Below, piece after piece: positions 27,814-37,617 of a DNA stretch of 64,000 nucleotides (the first letter of the stretch is position 1; each line of letters begins with the position of its first letter). The stretch lies in the NCBI RefSeq assembly GCF_000315015.1, contig NZ_BAEP01000080.1:1-64000 (forward strand). Reading direction: 5' to 3'. Below the pieces are notes generated by a model. The model worked only from the letters and a program-made list of their open reading frames with translations. It was not told where the DNA came from and ran no database searches. The position numbers were made by a program, and so were the translations under genes. Origin of the DNA: Paraglaciecola mesophila KMM 241 (lineage in GTDB: Bacteria > Pseudomonadota > Gammaproteobacteria > Enterobacterales > Alteromonadaceae).

Positions 27814-28830
27814 ATGACAATGTCAGTCCTTATTTGTGATGACTCCGGTTTTGCTCGCCGTCAAATGGCTCGTGCGATACCAGATGGCTGGGATGTGGAC
27901 ATTCACTTTGCCGAAAATGGTAAAGAAGCACTCAGTGCCATCAAGCAAGGAAAAGCTGATGTCATGTTTCTCGATTTGAATATGCCAGTCATGGATGGTT
28001 ACCAAACCATGCAAATCGTAAAAGAGCAGGACCTACCAACATTAGTGATAGTAGTCTCGGGAGATGTTCAGCCTGAAGCCCATAAAAAAATGCTCGGTTT
28101 AGGGGCCATAGCTTTTATTGCTAAACCTATCGATAATCAAAAGCTGGGTGAAATATTACGCCAGTATGGTGTGTATTCTGGAGATATGACCTCTAAAGGG
28201 CGTACCGAAAAAGTGGCTATCGTCGAGCCGCATAGTCAAGGGGCGGAGCTTGACGCCTACCGTGAGATGGCAAACGTGGCGATGGGAAGAGCCGGCGAGC
28301 AAGTCGCAAAGTTACTAGGTGAGTTTATCCAGTTACCCATTCCTAACGTCAATTTAATCACTAACAACGAACTGCACATGGCAATGACTGATGTGAAAGC
28401 GAGTGATAGATTATCTGCGGTTTCTCATGGTTTCATTGGCGCGGGGATTAACGGTGAGGCATTGGTTATTTTTAATGATGTTAACATCGTCAATATGGGC
28501 AAGTTGTTGAACTATAAACAGAATCGGACTGAAGAAGAATCTGAGTTAGAAGTGCTGATGGATATTTCAAATATTCTTGTGGGCGCCTGTATCAATGCAT
28601 TATCAGAACAACTACATGTTACGTTTAGTCACAATCACCCGATTATATTAGGTCGCCATTGTGATATTGATCAAGTGCTTGAGAGTAATCATGAACGTTG
28701 GGATAAAATTCTAGCAATTGAAATCGCCTATGCTATTAAGTCCCATGATATTCAGTTTGATTTGTTATTGCTGTTTCCCGGTAATGCAATGGAATTAGTT
28801 TACGCAAAACTTGTTACGGTTACCCAATAG
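27814..28830 (+). CDS. Response regulator with C-terminal CheC/CheX-like domain
   Basis: This 338-residue two-domain signalling protein has an N-terminal receiver (about 3-120) with acidic pocket CDD. The phosphoacceptor Asp is in MFLDLNMPVMDGY and the conserved Lys in IAKPID. The C-terminal domain (about 150-335) carries the CheC/CheX-type pattern E-x2-x-DISNILVGACINALSEQ, as in CheC-like phosphatases. It probably couples phosphorylation with dephosphorylation. The start at 27814 (MTMSVLICDD) is chosen because the receiver fold begins there. The diguanylate cyclase gene follows after 11 bp. Confidence 0.85.
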   Translation: MTMSVLICDDSGFARRQMARAIPDGWDVDIHFAENGKEALSAIKQGKADVMFLDLNMPVMDGYQTMQIVKEQDLPTLVIVVSGDVQPEAHKKMLGLGAIAFIAKPIDNQKLGEILRQYGVYSGDMTSKGRTEKVAIVEPHSQGAELDAYREMANVAMGRAGEQVAKLLGEFIQLPIPNVNLITNNELHMAMTDVKASDRLSAVSHGFIGAGINGEALVIFNDVNIVNMGKLLNYKQNRTEEESELEVLMDISNILVGACINALSEQLHVTFSHNHPIILGRHCDIDQVLESNHERWDKILAIEIAYAIKSHDIQFDLLLLFPGNAMELVYAKLVTVTQ

Positions 28831-28841
28831 GAGTTGCAACA

Positions 28842-29792
28842 GTGCAGGATATGAAAGAGTTAGCCGAAATGCATTGGAAGCACGATTTACTTGGTTCCAT
28901 TGAAGTAGGCATTGTGGTCGTTGACCGCGAATATCTGGTACAGGTGTGGAACTTGTTTATGGAGAACCACAGCAATATTGCACCGAGTACGATCCGAGGT
29001 ACATCTCTATTTGCTCATTTTCCAGAAATCGACGAAACTTGGCTTAGGGTCAAGGTTGAACCTGTTTTCTCCATGAAAAGTCCGGTTTTTGTTATCTGGG
29101 AGCAGCGACCTTTTCTTTTTCGGTTTGGCGCTAATCGACCCATTACTTCGCCCTCTAAGTTCATGTACCAAAACATCACCATATTTCCTTTGGCTTCCTT
29201 ATCGGGTCAAGTAGAGCAAGTTTGCATAGTGGTGTATGACGTAACAGATCAGGCTGTGAGCAAGCAGGCGATTGAAGAACTTAACAATGAGTTGCAGCGA
29301 TTAAGCCGAATTGATGGGCTAACTGGCATTTACAATCGTCGCTATTGGGAAGAGCAATTTAGTCGAGAGTTTAAACGCAATTTGCGTAAGCCGAGTCAGT
29401 CGTCAGTCATCATATTAGACATCGATCATTTTAAAAAAATCAATGATAACTATGGTCACCCTGCGGGCGATGAAGTTATACGCCGACTAGCAAAGTTGCT
29501 CAAAGACGTGACGAGAGAAACGGATATTTGTGGTCGTTACGGCGGTGAAGAATTCACAATTTTATTACCCGATACGGCCTCACCAAATGTAATGATACTC
29601 GCCCAACGAATTAGAGAGACTGTTGAAAAACTCAAAATTGAGTATGAACAGCAGACTATTTCCTTTACAGTCAGTTTAGGCATAGCGCAATTTTCCCCTG
29701 TATTTGAACAACATATGCAATGGTTAGAAAGTGCTGATAAAGCCCTATATCAGGCGAAAATTAGCGGTCGTAATCGGGTGGTTATTGCTTAA
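28842..29792 (+). CDS. Diguanylate cyclase with N-terminal PAS-like domain
   Basis: This makes the second messenger c-di-GMP. The 316-residue protein starts at GTG (28842) after TAGGAG. A PAS-like sensor lies at about 12-130 (GIVVVDREYLVQVWN), followed by a short coiled coil (about 140-155) and a full GGDEF domain at about 158-316. The active-site motif is GGEEF (in RYGGEEFTILLPD). No RxxD inhibitory site is obvious just before it. It follows the CheC-like response regulator by 11 bp, so the pair probably forms one signalling output. There is no separate transmembrane segment. Confidence 0.92.
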   Translation: MQDMKELAEMHWKHDLLGSIEVGIVVVDREYLVQVWNLFMENHSNIAPSTIRGTSLFAHFPEIDETWLRVKVEPVFSMKSPVFVIWEQRPFLFRFGANRPITSPSKFMYQNITIFPLASLSGQVEQVCIVVYDVTDQAVSKQAIEELNNELQRLSRIDGLTGIYNRRYWEEQFSREFKRNLRKPSQSSVIILDIDHFKKINDNYGHPAGDEVIRRLAKLLKDVTRETDICGRYGGEEFTILLPDTASPNVMILAQRIRETVEKLKIEYEQQTISFTVSLGIAQFSPVFEQHMQWLESADKALYQAKISGRNRVVIA

Positions 29793-29838
29793 AGTAAACG
29801 CTTAAGTCACAGTATAATTAAAAGAATATCTAGTTGTT

Positions 29839-31092
29839 ATGAATAATAAAACGTTACGTCAAGCGTTGCTAAATAAGCGCATGCTTATTTGTATTTGCAC
29901 TGGTTTTTCATCCGGCCTTCCCCTTTATTTATTGATTCAGTTTGTGCCAGCTTGGCTTCGTTCCGCTGACATCGATTTGTCCACTATCGGCTTGATCAAT
30001 CTCGTTCTGTTTCCTTATACATGGAAATTTATTTGGTCCCCAGTAATGGATCGCTTCGTAGTACCTATGCTCGGCAGACGACGAGGCTGGATGTTCATTA
30101 CCCAAGTGGGGCTTATTGTGTTGATGGGGCTATTATCTCTCTACGACCCAGCGACAGAGATTAGCCAGATTATTATCATAGTGGCGGCCATCGCGTTTTT
30201 CAGCGCCAGCCAAGATATTGTTATTGATGCCTATCGGCGTGAATTACTGCCGGACGATGAGCTAGGAGCCGGCAATGGCTTTTACGCTCAGGCATATCGA
30301 ATCTCTTCTTTTGTCCCAGGCTCACTGGCAATGATCCTTGCCGGCTTCTACCCTTGGTCGGTAGCGCACTTAAGCATTGCGGCTTTTATGCTAGTGGGTT
30401 TGGTTACCACATTAATGATCAACGAGACTTCTAAAGCAGGTGAAGAGCCGCAAACATTGCGCTCAGCTGTGGTCGAGCCTTTTGTTGAGTTTTTTCAGCG
30501 TCAAGGTTGGCAGCAAGCTGTGCTTATTTTGCTGTTCATCATGTTCTATAAATTAGGCGACAGTATGGCCACCGCCTTAGAAACGCCTTTCTTTCTGGAC
30601 ATGGGGTTTTCGACAGTGGAAATAGGCTCCATTGCAAAAATAGCTAAAACGATTGGAGCAACCGCTGGAACAATTTTAGGCGGTATCGCCATGATCAAGC
30701 TGGGTATTAATAGAAGCTTATGGGTGTTCGGCGTGTTTCAATTGATATCTATTTTGGGTTACGTCATGTTATCCATGGTGGGGTATAACCATCTCGTATT
30801 GGCGATTGCTAGCGGCTTTGAATATTTTGGTGTCGGGCTGGGCTCGGTAGCGCTCATCGCGTTTATGGCTAAATCTACTAATCGCCATTTTACTGCTACA
30901 CAGTTCGCTTTATTTTCAAGTATTGCCGCGGTACCACGTACATTTGTGAGTGCCACCACTGGTTATGTTATTGAAGCGGTGGGGTACACTCAGTTTTTTA
31001 TTATTTGTTTTGTGTGCGCTATTCCGGGGATGTTAATGCTGCTAAAAATAGCACCTTGGCATGTAGCTAAAAGCGAGGACACGCAACCTTAA
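29839..31092 (+). CDS. AmpG-family muropeptide permease
   Basis: This major-facilitator protein imports GlcNAc-anhydroMurNAc peptides for cell-wall recycling in characterised AmpG members. The 417-residue protein has about twelve transmembrane segments. It carries the AmpG-typical N-terminal segment ICTGFSSGLPLYLLIQ-VPAWLRS (about 18-42), KFIWSPVMDRF, and a loop SQDIVIDAYRRELL (about 121-134). It is shorter than E. coli AmpG (491 aa), like many marine gammaproteobacterial versions. It lies 46 bp after the diguanylate cyclase gene. Confidence 0.87.
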   Translation: MNNKTLRQALLNKRMLICICTGFSSGLPLYLLIQFVPAWLRSADIDLSTIGLINLVLFPYTWKFIWSPVMDRFVVPMLGRRRGWMFITQVGLIVLMGLLSLYDPATEISQIIIIVAAIAFFSASQDIVIDAYRRELLPDDELGAGNGFYAQAYRISSFVPGSLAMILAGFYPWSVAHLSIAAFMLVGLVTTLMINETSKAGEEPQTLRSAVVEPFVEFFQRQGWQQAVLILLFIMFYKLGDSMATALETPFFLDMGFSTVEIGSIAKIAKTIGATAGTILGGIAMIKLGINRSLWVFGVFQLISILGYVMLSMVGYNHLVLAIASGFEYFGVGLGSVALIAFMAKSTNRHFTATQFALFSSIAAVPRTFVSATTGYVIEAVGYTQFFIICFVCAIPGMLMLLKIAPWHVAKSEDTQP

Positions 31093-31102
31093 CGGCACTC
31101 TG

Positions 31103-31435
31103 TTAAGGTCGCGAGCCTAAATATTCATAAGGAAATGGATATTCATCTTCGCTTTCTAAGAAGTTAACGCATAAGTCTAAATCATTGCGTAAATTGGAGT
31201 CTTCTCGTAATGTTTTCTCTGGCCAAAAATGCAACTGGTGAAGTACATACCAAAACACGCGCTCTTGTTGCGAACATGGATGGTCTGCTAAATGGCTGAC
31301 TTGAGACCATTCCTCCATGGTATCCCAAAAATACAAGTCTAATTCTTTGTAAACTATGCGATTGTTCCAGAATGCTCGAACAAAGTATGCGAGCTGCTGA
31401 GACTTAACATTTAAGAATTTTTGTACACTTATCAC
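31103..31435 (-). CDS. Conserved hypothetical protein, 110 aa
   Basis: I do not recognise this family. The 110-residue acidic cytoplasmic protein is rich in aromatics (many Trp, Phe, Tyr) with a helix-rich look. It starts MISVQKFLNVKSQQLAYFVR and ends PYEYLGSRP. There are no signal peptide, membrane segments or catalytic motifs. It ends 10 bp from the convergent ampG gene. Its coding character is supported by its length in a region with no competing frame; its function is unknown. Confidence 0.6.
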   Translation of the reverse strand: MISVQKFLNVKSQQLAYFVRAFWNNRIVYKELDLYFWDTMEEWSQVSHLADHPCSQQERVFWYVLHQLHFWPEKTLREDSNLRNDLDLCVNFLESEDEYPFPYEYLGSRP

Positions 31436-31589
31436 TGCCTAATACCCTCGTATCAATAAGTCGAACTAGACAAAAGTATAGTGTTTTGTAGTGATTTTGT
31501 TTGGTCTTTACCCAAAAAATGCAGCACATTTTAGCTATCTTGCTGAAATTCAGAATGTTTTATCTGAGTACTACAGTGTCTTTCGTGAC

Positions 31590-32582
31590 TCACCAACCTA
31601 AATAATGCAGCCAACCGTGTATTTCTTTACTCACAAATGCGCTATCTGATGAGGTGTTAAATGTGTTGGTAAGTTGTCGCTGTCGGTAATCGAGTTTTAG
31701 ATTTCTGGTAGCGTCAATTCCGCGCTGGGTTGCGCTCAATAGACTCCAGTTATTGTCGTGAGGACTATAGATATCGAGTAACGGCATTTCTGTCACTGCA
31801 GTGTAATTCGCAATGAGCGCATTCAAGTTGCGCTGGGGCCAAAACGGACTAATTGCCACTAGAGCGTCAGGGTTAGGAATTTGTTTTTCAGCATAAATCT
31901 TTATCAACCAAGCGGCGCTAGTGCCTTGGGCGATTATCAATCTAAATCCAGAGTAACTCTGAGCCCTAGCCAAAGTCGCTTGCATTAATTCACGCAGCTC
32001 TTGCTCATGCTGCAAGAAGTGTCCATTGCTTATACGGTGTAACTGGTACTGAGGGGATGCTGGTGAGCTGTTAGCTACTTCATTCGGTGCTTGGGTATTC
32101 TCTTGTGTGGATTCGGTTTCATCATCTAATGCGTCATCTTGCGATACGTCAGTCGCCGACTCTTGAGATTGAGTATCTGATGCGGCTGTTTCTTCGTCAC
32201 TTAAATCGGGCTCAAAACCAATTGTCGGAGGTGTTATTTGTATCGTCACCCAACCTAAGTCATTTAGGTATTGAGTGAGGATGGCCAAGTTTTGCTGACT
32301 CGAGGGAGGGCGTCCCGTTTCGCCAACCAATATGGCTACGCCATTTAAGTTAGATGTGGTGTTTTGTGACTCAATGATTATCGTAGGTTTGTTATTCGCT
32401 TGTAGGATTTTAGCCTTGTCAGGAAACAATTGACGTTGCACGTCTGTCAGGGGGCTAGCGCTTGTCATACTTGGTAAGAACAGCATGCAACATAACGCAA
32501 TGCTGTTTATGAAAGCGTGAAGGGCAGGCATGTAAATGCCATGCAAAAATACTTTGAATTTGTTAATAAATGAGATGTTCAT
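31590..32582 (-). CDS. DUF3530 family secreted/periplasmic protein
   Basis: This 330-residue protein matches the DUF3530 family, an alpha/beta-hydrolase-like fold of unknown function. An N-terminal hydrophobic signal lies at about 20-43 (INSIALCCMLFLPSMTSASP). A low-complexity acidic stretch follows at about 125-170 (Asp/Glu/Ser/Thr-rich). The hydrolase-like half (about 180-330) has RLIIAQGTSAAWLI where a nucleophile elbow would be expected. The canonical G-x-S-x-G reads G-T-S-A-A, so catalysis is not assured. It lies in the same direction as rluA and rapA. Confidence 0.75.
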   Translation of the reverse strand: MNISFINKFKVFLHGIYMPALHAFINSIALCCMLFLPSMTSASPLTDVQRQLFPDKAKILQANNKPTIIIESQNTTSNLNGVAILVGETGRPPSSQQNLAILTQYLNDLGWVTIQITPPTIGFEPDLSDEETAASDTQSQESATDVSQDDALDDETESTQENTQAPNEVANSSPASPQYQLHRISNGHFLQHEQELRELMQATLARAQSYSGFRLIIAQGTSAAWLIKIYAEKQIPNPDALVAISPFWPQRNLNALIANYTAVTEMPLLDIYSPHDNNWSLLSATQRGIDATRNLKLDYRQRQLTNTFNTSSDSAFVSKEIHGWLHYLGW

Positions 32583-32651
32583 AGAAACTATATTTCCCTC
32601 GCCATAGCCTGTTATCGGGCGCGAAATAAAGGAACTTTAGTAAAGGCTACA

Positions 32652-33308
32652 TTAAAAAGGAACTGGGGCGTGAAAATCCACTGATGCGTTCGTTACAGGA
32701 TGGGTAAAACCCAAGGTTTGCGCATGTAATTGCAGTCTGTTAGCCATCCTCAACGCGTCAGAATGGGCATACAAGCGATCACCTAAAATAGGGTGCCCTA
32801 AGCTCAACATGTGCACTCTTAGTTGGTGGGAGCGTCCTGTTACTGGCGTTAACTCCATTCGCGTCATATCATCATTTCGCTCTAAAACGCGCCAATGAGT
32901 TAATGAGGGTTTGCCTCTTTGCTGACAAACCATTTGTTTAGGCCGGTTCGGCCAATCACATATTAGCGGCAAATCGACACTGCCACGTTCGCCATTGACC
33001 TGACCAAATACTCTGGCGATATAGGTTTTATGTGTTTGACGCAACTCAAACTGCTTTGATAGTCGACGATGAGTGTCTTTATCAAGCGCCATCACAAGTA
33101 AACCGGATGTGGCCATATCTAAACGATGCACAATACGGGCTGTGGGATATACCCGCTGCACCCGCAATTCTAAGCTGTCTTTATGTTCAAGGGCCTTGCC
33201 CGGTACAGTCAATAAGCCACTTGGTTTATTGAGTACCAACACATATTCATCCTTAAACACTATCTGTAAATATGGCCGCGTGGGCGGCGCATAATTGACT
33301 ATGGCCAT
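32652..33308 (-). CDS. rluA: RluA-family RNA pseudouridine synthase
   Basis: This is a probable dual-specificity enzyme making pseudouridine in 23S rRNA (746) and tRNA (32), by similarity to RluA. The 218-residue protein has the catalytic Asp64 in IVHRLDMATSGLLVMAL. The C-terminal GRSHQLRVHMLSLGHPILGD motif is at about 174-193. Its short length without an S4 domain fits RluA and not RluC or RluD. It lies 14 bp downstream of rapA, as rluA does next to rapA (hepA) in E. coli. Confidence 0.9.
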   Translation of the reverse strand: MAIVNYAPPTRPYLQIVFKDEYVLVLNKPSGLLTVPGKALEHKDSLELRVQRVYPTARIVHRLDMATSGLLVMALDKDTHRRLSKQFELRQTHKTYIARVFGQVNGERGSVDLPLICDWPNRPKQMVCQQRGKPSLTHWRVLERNDDMTRMELTPVTGRSHQLRVHMLSLGHPILGDRLYAHSDALRMANRLQLHAQTLGFTHPVTNASVDFHAPVPF

Positions 33309-33322
33309 AAACTCAGTTCTTC

Positions 33323-36154
33323 CTAGGGGTTGTTTACTATCAGTCTGATGGCTTCAAGATTCACCCGCGCTTCGCTAATAACCAGTTTCAAGTCGTCGAT
33401 TTGTTGCTGCAAGTGGGCAATTTCTTCATCGCGAATTGACGGGTTCACTTTTTGTAAGCTTTGCATGCGTTTTAGCTCACCGCCAAGCAAGGACTTCATT
33501 TGCTTTTGACACTGCTTGCGCACTTTTTCCGCGTCGGCTTCACCTTGATTTTGCGCTATAGCTAAGGCTTTGGTTAATTGAGGTGTTAAGGCTTTAATCA
33601 ATTGATTACCCATTTTACCGCGTACTTTGTCCAGCTTAGTAAATTGTTTTTCAACCACACTGTTGGTGGTATCAACACAGATTTTAATCGGTGTTGGTGG
33701 CAAGAAGCGATCGAGTTGCAATGATTTTTCAGCTTTACCAGATAACACAAACAAGCACTCTAGCCAGTATGCACCAGCCGGTAAGGATTTATCCTCCCCC
33801 AATGCTACCGAGCTCTTACCCGTAATCTCTGTAGTGACGGTCTCCATGGCGTGTTGCACCATGGGGTGGTCCCAACTAAAGAAGTTCACGTGTTCCAAAC
33901 GGGTCGCGGTGGTGCGCTCGTAGGTAATGGTCATGCCTTCTTCATCAAGGCCCGGTAACGTCGCTACCATGGTTTCAGTGGGCCGAAGGATATAACAGCT
34001 TTCGTCTTTGTCTTCTTGGGCGAGGCCAAGGGTGTCAAATAAGCGTGTCATGAACAGCTCAAGGGTTGGAGAGTCTTCTGCGGCGAGTATTTCTTTTTGC
34101 AGTTTTTCCACTCGGCCTTTGCCTGACGAGTTAAGCTCAAGTAGTTTGTCACGCCCTTGTTCTAATCGCTCTTTGAGTTGTCTGTGCAAACTTGCGGTTT
34201 GGTTAATCAAGCTTTCGCTCGCTGCGAAGTCCGTGGGGAACATCAAGCAGCTATGCAGTAGTTCTTGAGTTTCCTCATATACTGTCATGCCTGTAGGGCA
34301 GGTGTGCTCGAACGCATTCAGGCCTTGGTGATACCAGTCAAGCAGCACTTGTTGTGCGCTCATATCAAAATAAGGCACATGAATGCACACATCGTGAGTT
34401 TGCCCGATACGATCAAGACGACCAATACGCTGCTCCAGTAAATCTGGTACTTGAGGTAAATCAAATAACACCAGGTGGTGAGCAAATTGGAAGTTGCGCC
34501 CCTCACTACCGATTTCACTACAAATTAGCACCTGGGCGCCTTCTTCGGTTTGTGCAAAATAGTTTGCGGCTTTGTCGCGCTCTACTATGCCCATACCTTC
34601 ATGGAACACTGTTGCCCGAGTACCGGCTTTTACTCGCAGTACTTCAGCTAACTGCAATGCAGTGCCAGCGTTGGCACAAATAGTGAGAACTTTCTCACCT
34701 TTGAGCTCTTGCAGTTTTTCAATAAACCAGTCCACTCTTGGGTCAATATTGAACCAGCTGTTGACCATATCTGGATTGCGCTCAGGGGTTAAATGCAACG
34801 ACAAGTTGGTTGGGTCTTCATCTTGGGCGGCAATATACTCTTCTGGTTGCTCTAGGCTGTAGCTATACAATTTACGATCAGGGAAACCACTGACGCCAGC
34901 GCGGCTGTTTCTGAAAAGCAAACGGCCTGTGCCGTGTCTGTCGAGTAAATTGTGCAGCAACTGCGTTTTTTGCCTAGCAGACATAGCATTGATGTCACCC
35001 AGATCTTCGTCTTTAGCGAATGCTTCAATAGCTGTAATGTTATCCGAGCTTAAGGCATCACCCGACATCAAGGGGGAAATAGCTTGGGCCAAAGTACTGT
35101 ACTGCTGCTCTTCTTTGACAAAACTTTGGTAATCATGGAAACGCGCAGGGTCTAGCAAGCGCAGCCGTGCAAAGTGGCTCTCGTGGCCAAGTTGGTCAGG
35201 GGTCGCGGTTAATAGCAGCACACCTTTGGTTACTTGGGCGAGACCTTGCACTACTTGGTATTCTTGAGACGGCTGGCCTTCACTCCAAATCAGGTGGTGG
35301 GCTTCATCAACCACCATTAAATCCCATGGGGCTTGCATGGCTAGCTCGTAGTAGCTGCTGTTGTGGGTTAGAAAGTCCAAACTACAAATAACCAGCTGCT
35401 CAGATTCAAACGGGTTACCACTTTCGCCGGCCATGGCGCTGCAGCGCTCTTCATCGAAGATGGAAAACGCGAGGTTCACCCGGCGCAGCATTTCAACCAA
35501 CCATTGATGCACTAAGCTTGAAGGCACGACAATTAATACTCGTTCAGCACGGGCCGTCAGTAATTGCTGGTGGATAATCAGCGCAGCTTCAATGGTTTTC
35601 CCAAGTCCTACCTCATCTGCAAGTAATACTCGAGGTGCAAAACGACGGCCCACTTCTGCTGCTATGTGCAATTGGTGAGGGATTAAATCAACCCTAGCTC
35701 CCACAAAACCCAATAATGATGAGGTACTATGGCTGTATTGGTGATTCAAACATTGCTCGCGTAAATCAAACCATTTGGGGTGGTCAAATTGCCCTGCAAA
35801 CAAGCGTTGTTCTGGCTGGTTTAGCTGAAAATGATGATCGATAAAGGTTTCTTTCAACAACACCTCTTCTTCGGTGTCATGACGAATTCCGGTATAGGTC
35901 AACATCTCATTATGTTCACTAACGCTGGTGATCTTCATATCCCAACCTTCGTGGCTGGTAATATTATCGCCCTCACCAAATGTAATGCGGGTCAGTGGTG
36001 CACTTTGCTTGGCATACACTCGGCTGTCACCCGTGGCAGGGAATAACAAACTGACGGCGCGATTATCAACGGATACCACAGTCCCTAAGCCGAGTTCTGT
36101 TTGGGTATCGCTTAACCAACGTTGACCAAGTGCGAATGAGTGTTTTTGCGCCAT
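33323..36154 (-). CDS. rapA: RNA polymerase-associated ATPase RapA
   Basis: This SWI/SNF-family ATPase helps recycle RNA polymerase after termination. The 943-residue protein (E. coli RapA has 968) has N-terminal Tudor-like SH3 domains (about 1-110) and the P-loop LLADEVGLGKTIEAALI at about 177-193. The DEAH box VDEAHHL is at about 279-285. A C-terminal helicase domain (about 480-650) ends with the motif EQRIGRLDRIGQT, and a RapA-specific C-terminal region includes a coiled coil over the last 60 residues. It is followed by rluA after 14 bp. Its ATG has GGGAGA upstream. Confidence 0.96.
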   Translation of the reverse strand: MAQKHSFALGQRWLSDTQTELGLGTVVSVDNRAVSLLFPATGDSRVYAKQSAPLTRITFGEGDNITSHEGWDMKITSVSEHNEMLTYTGIRHDTEEEVLLKETFIDHHFQLNQPEQRLFAGQFDHPKWFDLREQCLNHQYSHSTSSLLGFVGARVDLIPHQLHIAAEVGRRFAPRVLLADEVGLGKTIEAALIIHQQLLTARAERVLIVVPSSLVHQWLVEMLRRVNLAFSIFDEERCSAMAGESGNPFESEQLVICSLDFLTHNSSYYELAMQAPWDLMVVDEAHHLIWSEGQPSQEYQVVQGLAQVTKGVLLLTATPDQLGHESHFARLRLLDPARFHDYQSFVKEEQQYSTLAQAISPLMSGDALSSDNITAIEAFAKDEDLGDINAMSARQKTQLLHNLLDRHGTGRLLFRNSRAGVSGFPDRKLYSYSLEQPEEYIAAQDEDPTNLSLHLTPERNPDMVNSWFNIDPRVDWFIEKLQELKGEKVLTICANAGTALQLAEVLRVKAGTRATVFHEGMGIVERDKAANYFAQTEEGAQVLICSEIGSEGRNFQFAHHLVLFDLPQVPDLLEQRIGRLDRIGQTHDVCIHVPYFDMSAQQVLLDWYHQGLNAFEHTCPTGMTVYEETQELLHSCLMFPTDFAASESLINQTASLHRQLKERLEQGRDKLLELNSSGKGRVEKLQKEILAAEDSPTLELFMTRLFDTLGLAQEDKDESCYILRPTETMVATLPGLDEEGMTITYERTTATRLEHVNFFSWDHPMVQHAMETVTTEITGKSSVALGEDKSLPAGAYWLECLFVLSGKAEKSLQLDRFLPPTPIKICVDTTNSVVEKQFTKLDKVRGKMGNQLIKALTPQLTKALAIAQNQGEADAEKVRKQCQKQMKSLLGGELKRMQSLQKVNPSIRDEEIAHLQQQIDDLKLVISEARVNLEAIRLIVNNP

Positions 36155-36504
36155 AGAGTGTCTCCCAACAGTGTATGCATAACTGACTTTTTGATGCGGG
36201 CGGAATAATTTCGGCGCGCATTGTATACCAATAGTGCTTAGGGATGGAGGTCAATCCACCTTGATATAAACATATTGTGCATAAAAGTCGTTAACCCAAG
36301 CCCATTCCTAGTAATCTAAGTTCCTGCGCGCGGGTTTTAAGCTAAATGGTGGCATAGAGGCCATGTAATAAAAGTAGATGAATAAGGAACAAAAGTGGTT
36401 TATTGTTTGACTAACAGATGGCCAATAGCAGCTGAGTGATGTAACTGATTGGCTGTTTATAGGTGATTTGTTTTGCAGTGCCTTTTATTCAAATGGAGTG
36501 ACGA
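36155..36504. other. Intergenic region between rapA and the interrupted phoH
   Basis: This is about 350 bp without a credible gene. It should hold the divergent promoters of rapA (minus) and phoH (plus). An imperfect inverted repeat (GGCCAATAGCAG with CTGATTGGCT) lies near 36,420-36,455. I could not fix -35/-10 boxes with confidence. The phoH ribosome-binding site is GGAGTGACGA just before 36505. Confidence 0.5.
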
Positions 36505-37494
36505 ATGCCAGAAAAAAAAGCGTTAGACACAAGAATTTACGTACTCGATACCAATATCCTCCTACACGAACCCCTCGCATTTCTATCTTTCAAAGAGCAT
36601 GACGTAGTCGTCCCAATGACTGTCCTCGAAGAGCTTGACTATATCAAAGACAGTAAAAAAGATGTCGCCCGTGATGCTCGAGTTTCCATTCGCGCAATGG
36701 AAGACTTACTTCACGACGCCACGCCAGAGGAGTTAATGGCAGGCGTAAGCATGCAAGGAATTGGCGTAGGTGATAACGCGCCAACAGGCAGTTTGTCGAT
36801 TTTTGTCGATCATGCATTGCCTGCGGATCAGCACGTGTTTACCAGTGATGAAAACGACAATCGTATTATTAACACTGCGCTGCATTTACAAGGGCAATGC
36901 AGCCCAAGGCTCGTTACCCTAGTAACCAAAGACATCAACATGCGGCTCAAAGCCAAAGGTGCTGGTCTAGCCCACGTTGAAGACTACCGAACAGATCAGC
37001 TAGTTAGTGACATCAAATACTTATCTAAAGGTTTTCATCGTTTTAATGGGGATTTTTGGAACGAAGTTACCGCAGTCGATAGCCGCTCAGAAGGTCGTGA
37101 TACCATTCACACTCTCGCCCGAGAGGTGTTGCCAGAGGCCTATGTGAACGAGTATTTACTCGATGACACTGAACACTTCGCAGGTTTGGTTGAATCTGTG
37201 TCAGAAACGGAAATTGACGTACTCGATTTGGGCTACGAGCGCTTAATGGGCCGACGAGCTTGGGGAATTACCCCTAAGAATATCGGTCAAGCCATGGCGT
37301 TTCACTCTTTGCTGGACCCACATATAGATTTAGTGATTTTAACCGGCCCAGCAGGAAGTGGTAAAACAGGTATTACCGCAAGTTTTTTTTCAATATTTGT
37401 GCAGACCTACCTGAGAGCCTTGTATTTATTGGGACTACTATGTTCGTACTTCACCCTCAACCGAATTATTTTCTCTTTGACAGCTACGAGATGA
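36505..37494 (+). pseudogene. phoH: Core PIN-PhoH ATPase gene, truncated by island insertion
   Basis: This encodes the N-terminal part of a PhoH-family PIN-domain ATPase. Residues 10-150 form the PIN domain (IYVLDTNILLHEP, with Asp15; TSDENDNRI; VTKDINMRLKAKG). An intermediate domain follows, and the ATPase begins LVILTGPAGSGKT with the P-loop at residues 281-288. Directly after the P-loop Thr codon (37366-37368) the protein departs from the family and ends after 41 unrelated hydrophobic residues. The Walker B and remaining ATPase motifs are missing, so 150-180 residues of the usual protein are lost. A full-length paralogue starts about 120 bp downstream. Confidence 0.88.
37366..37372. other. 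Left junction of a genomic island inside phoH
   Basis: Homology to PhoH stops at the codon for the P-loop Thr (ACA). The next bases (GGTATTACCGCAAG...) encode nothing PhoH-like, and everything to the window end is accessory in type. No matching 3' phoH fragment appears later in the window, so the right junction lies beyond 64,000. No integrase is seen at this end. The exact attachment core cannot be set from one junction. Confidence 0.7.
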
Positions 37495-37617
37495 CAACAG
37501 AGAGCATTCACTAAAACCGATTAAGGATTTCACCTGTATGAGGCACAAAGAATAATTATAAGCCGAGGTAAATCTTAAATGACTACTCATAAAAGTAATT
37601 CTCAAAGAGGAATTAAA

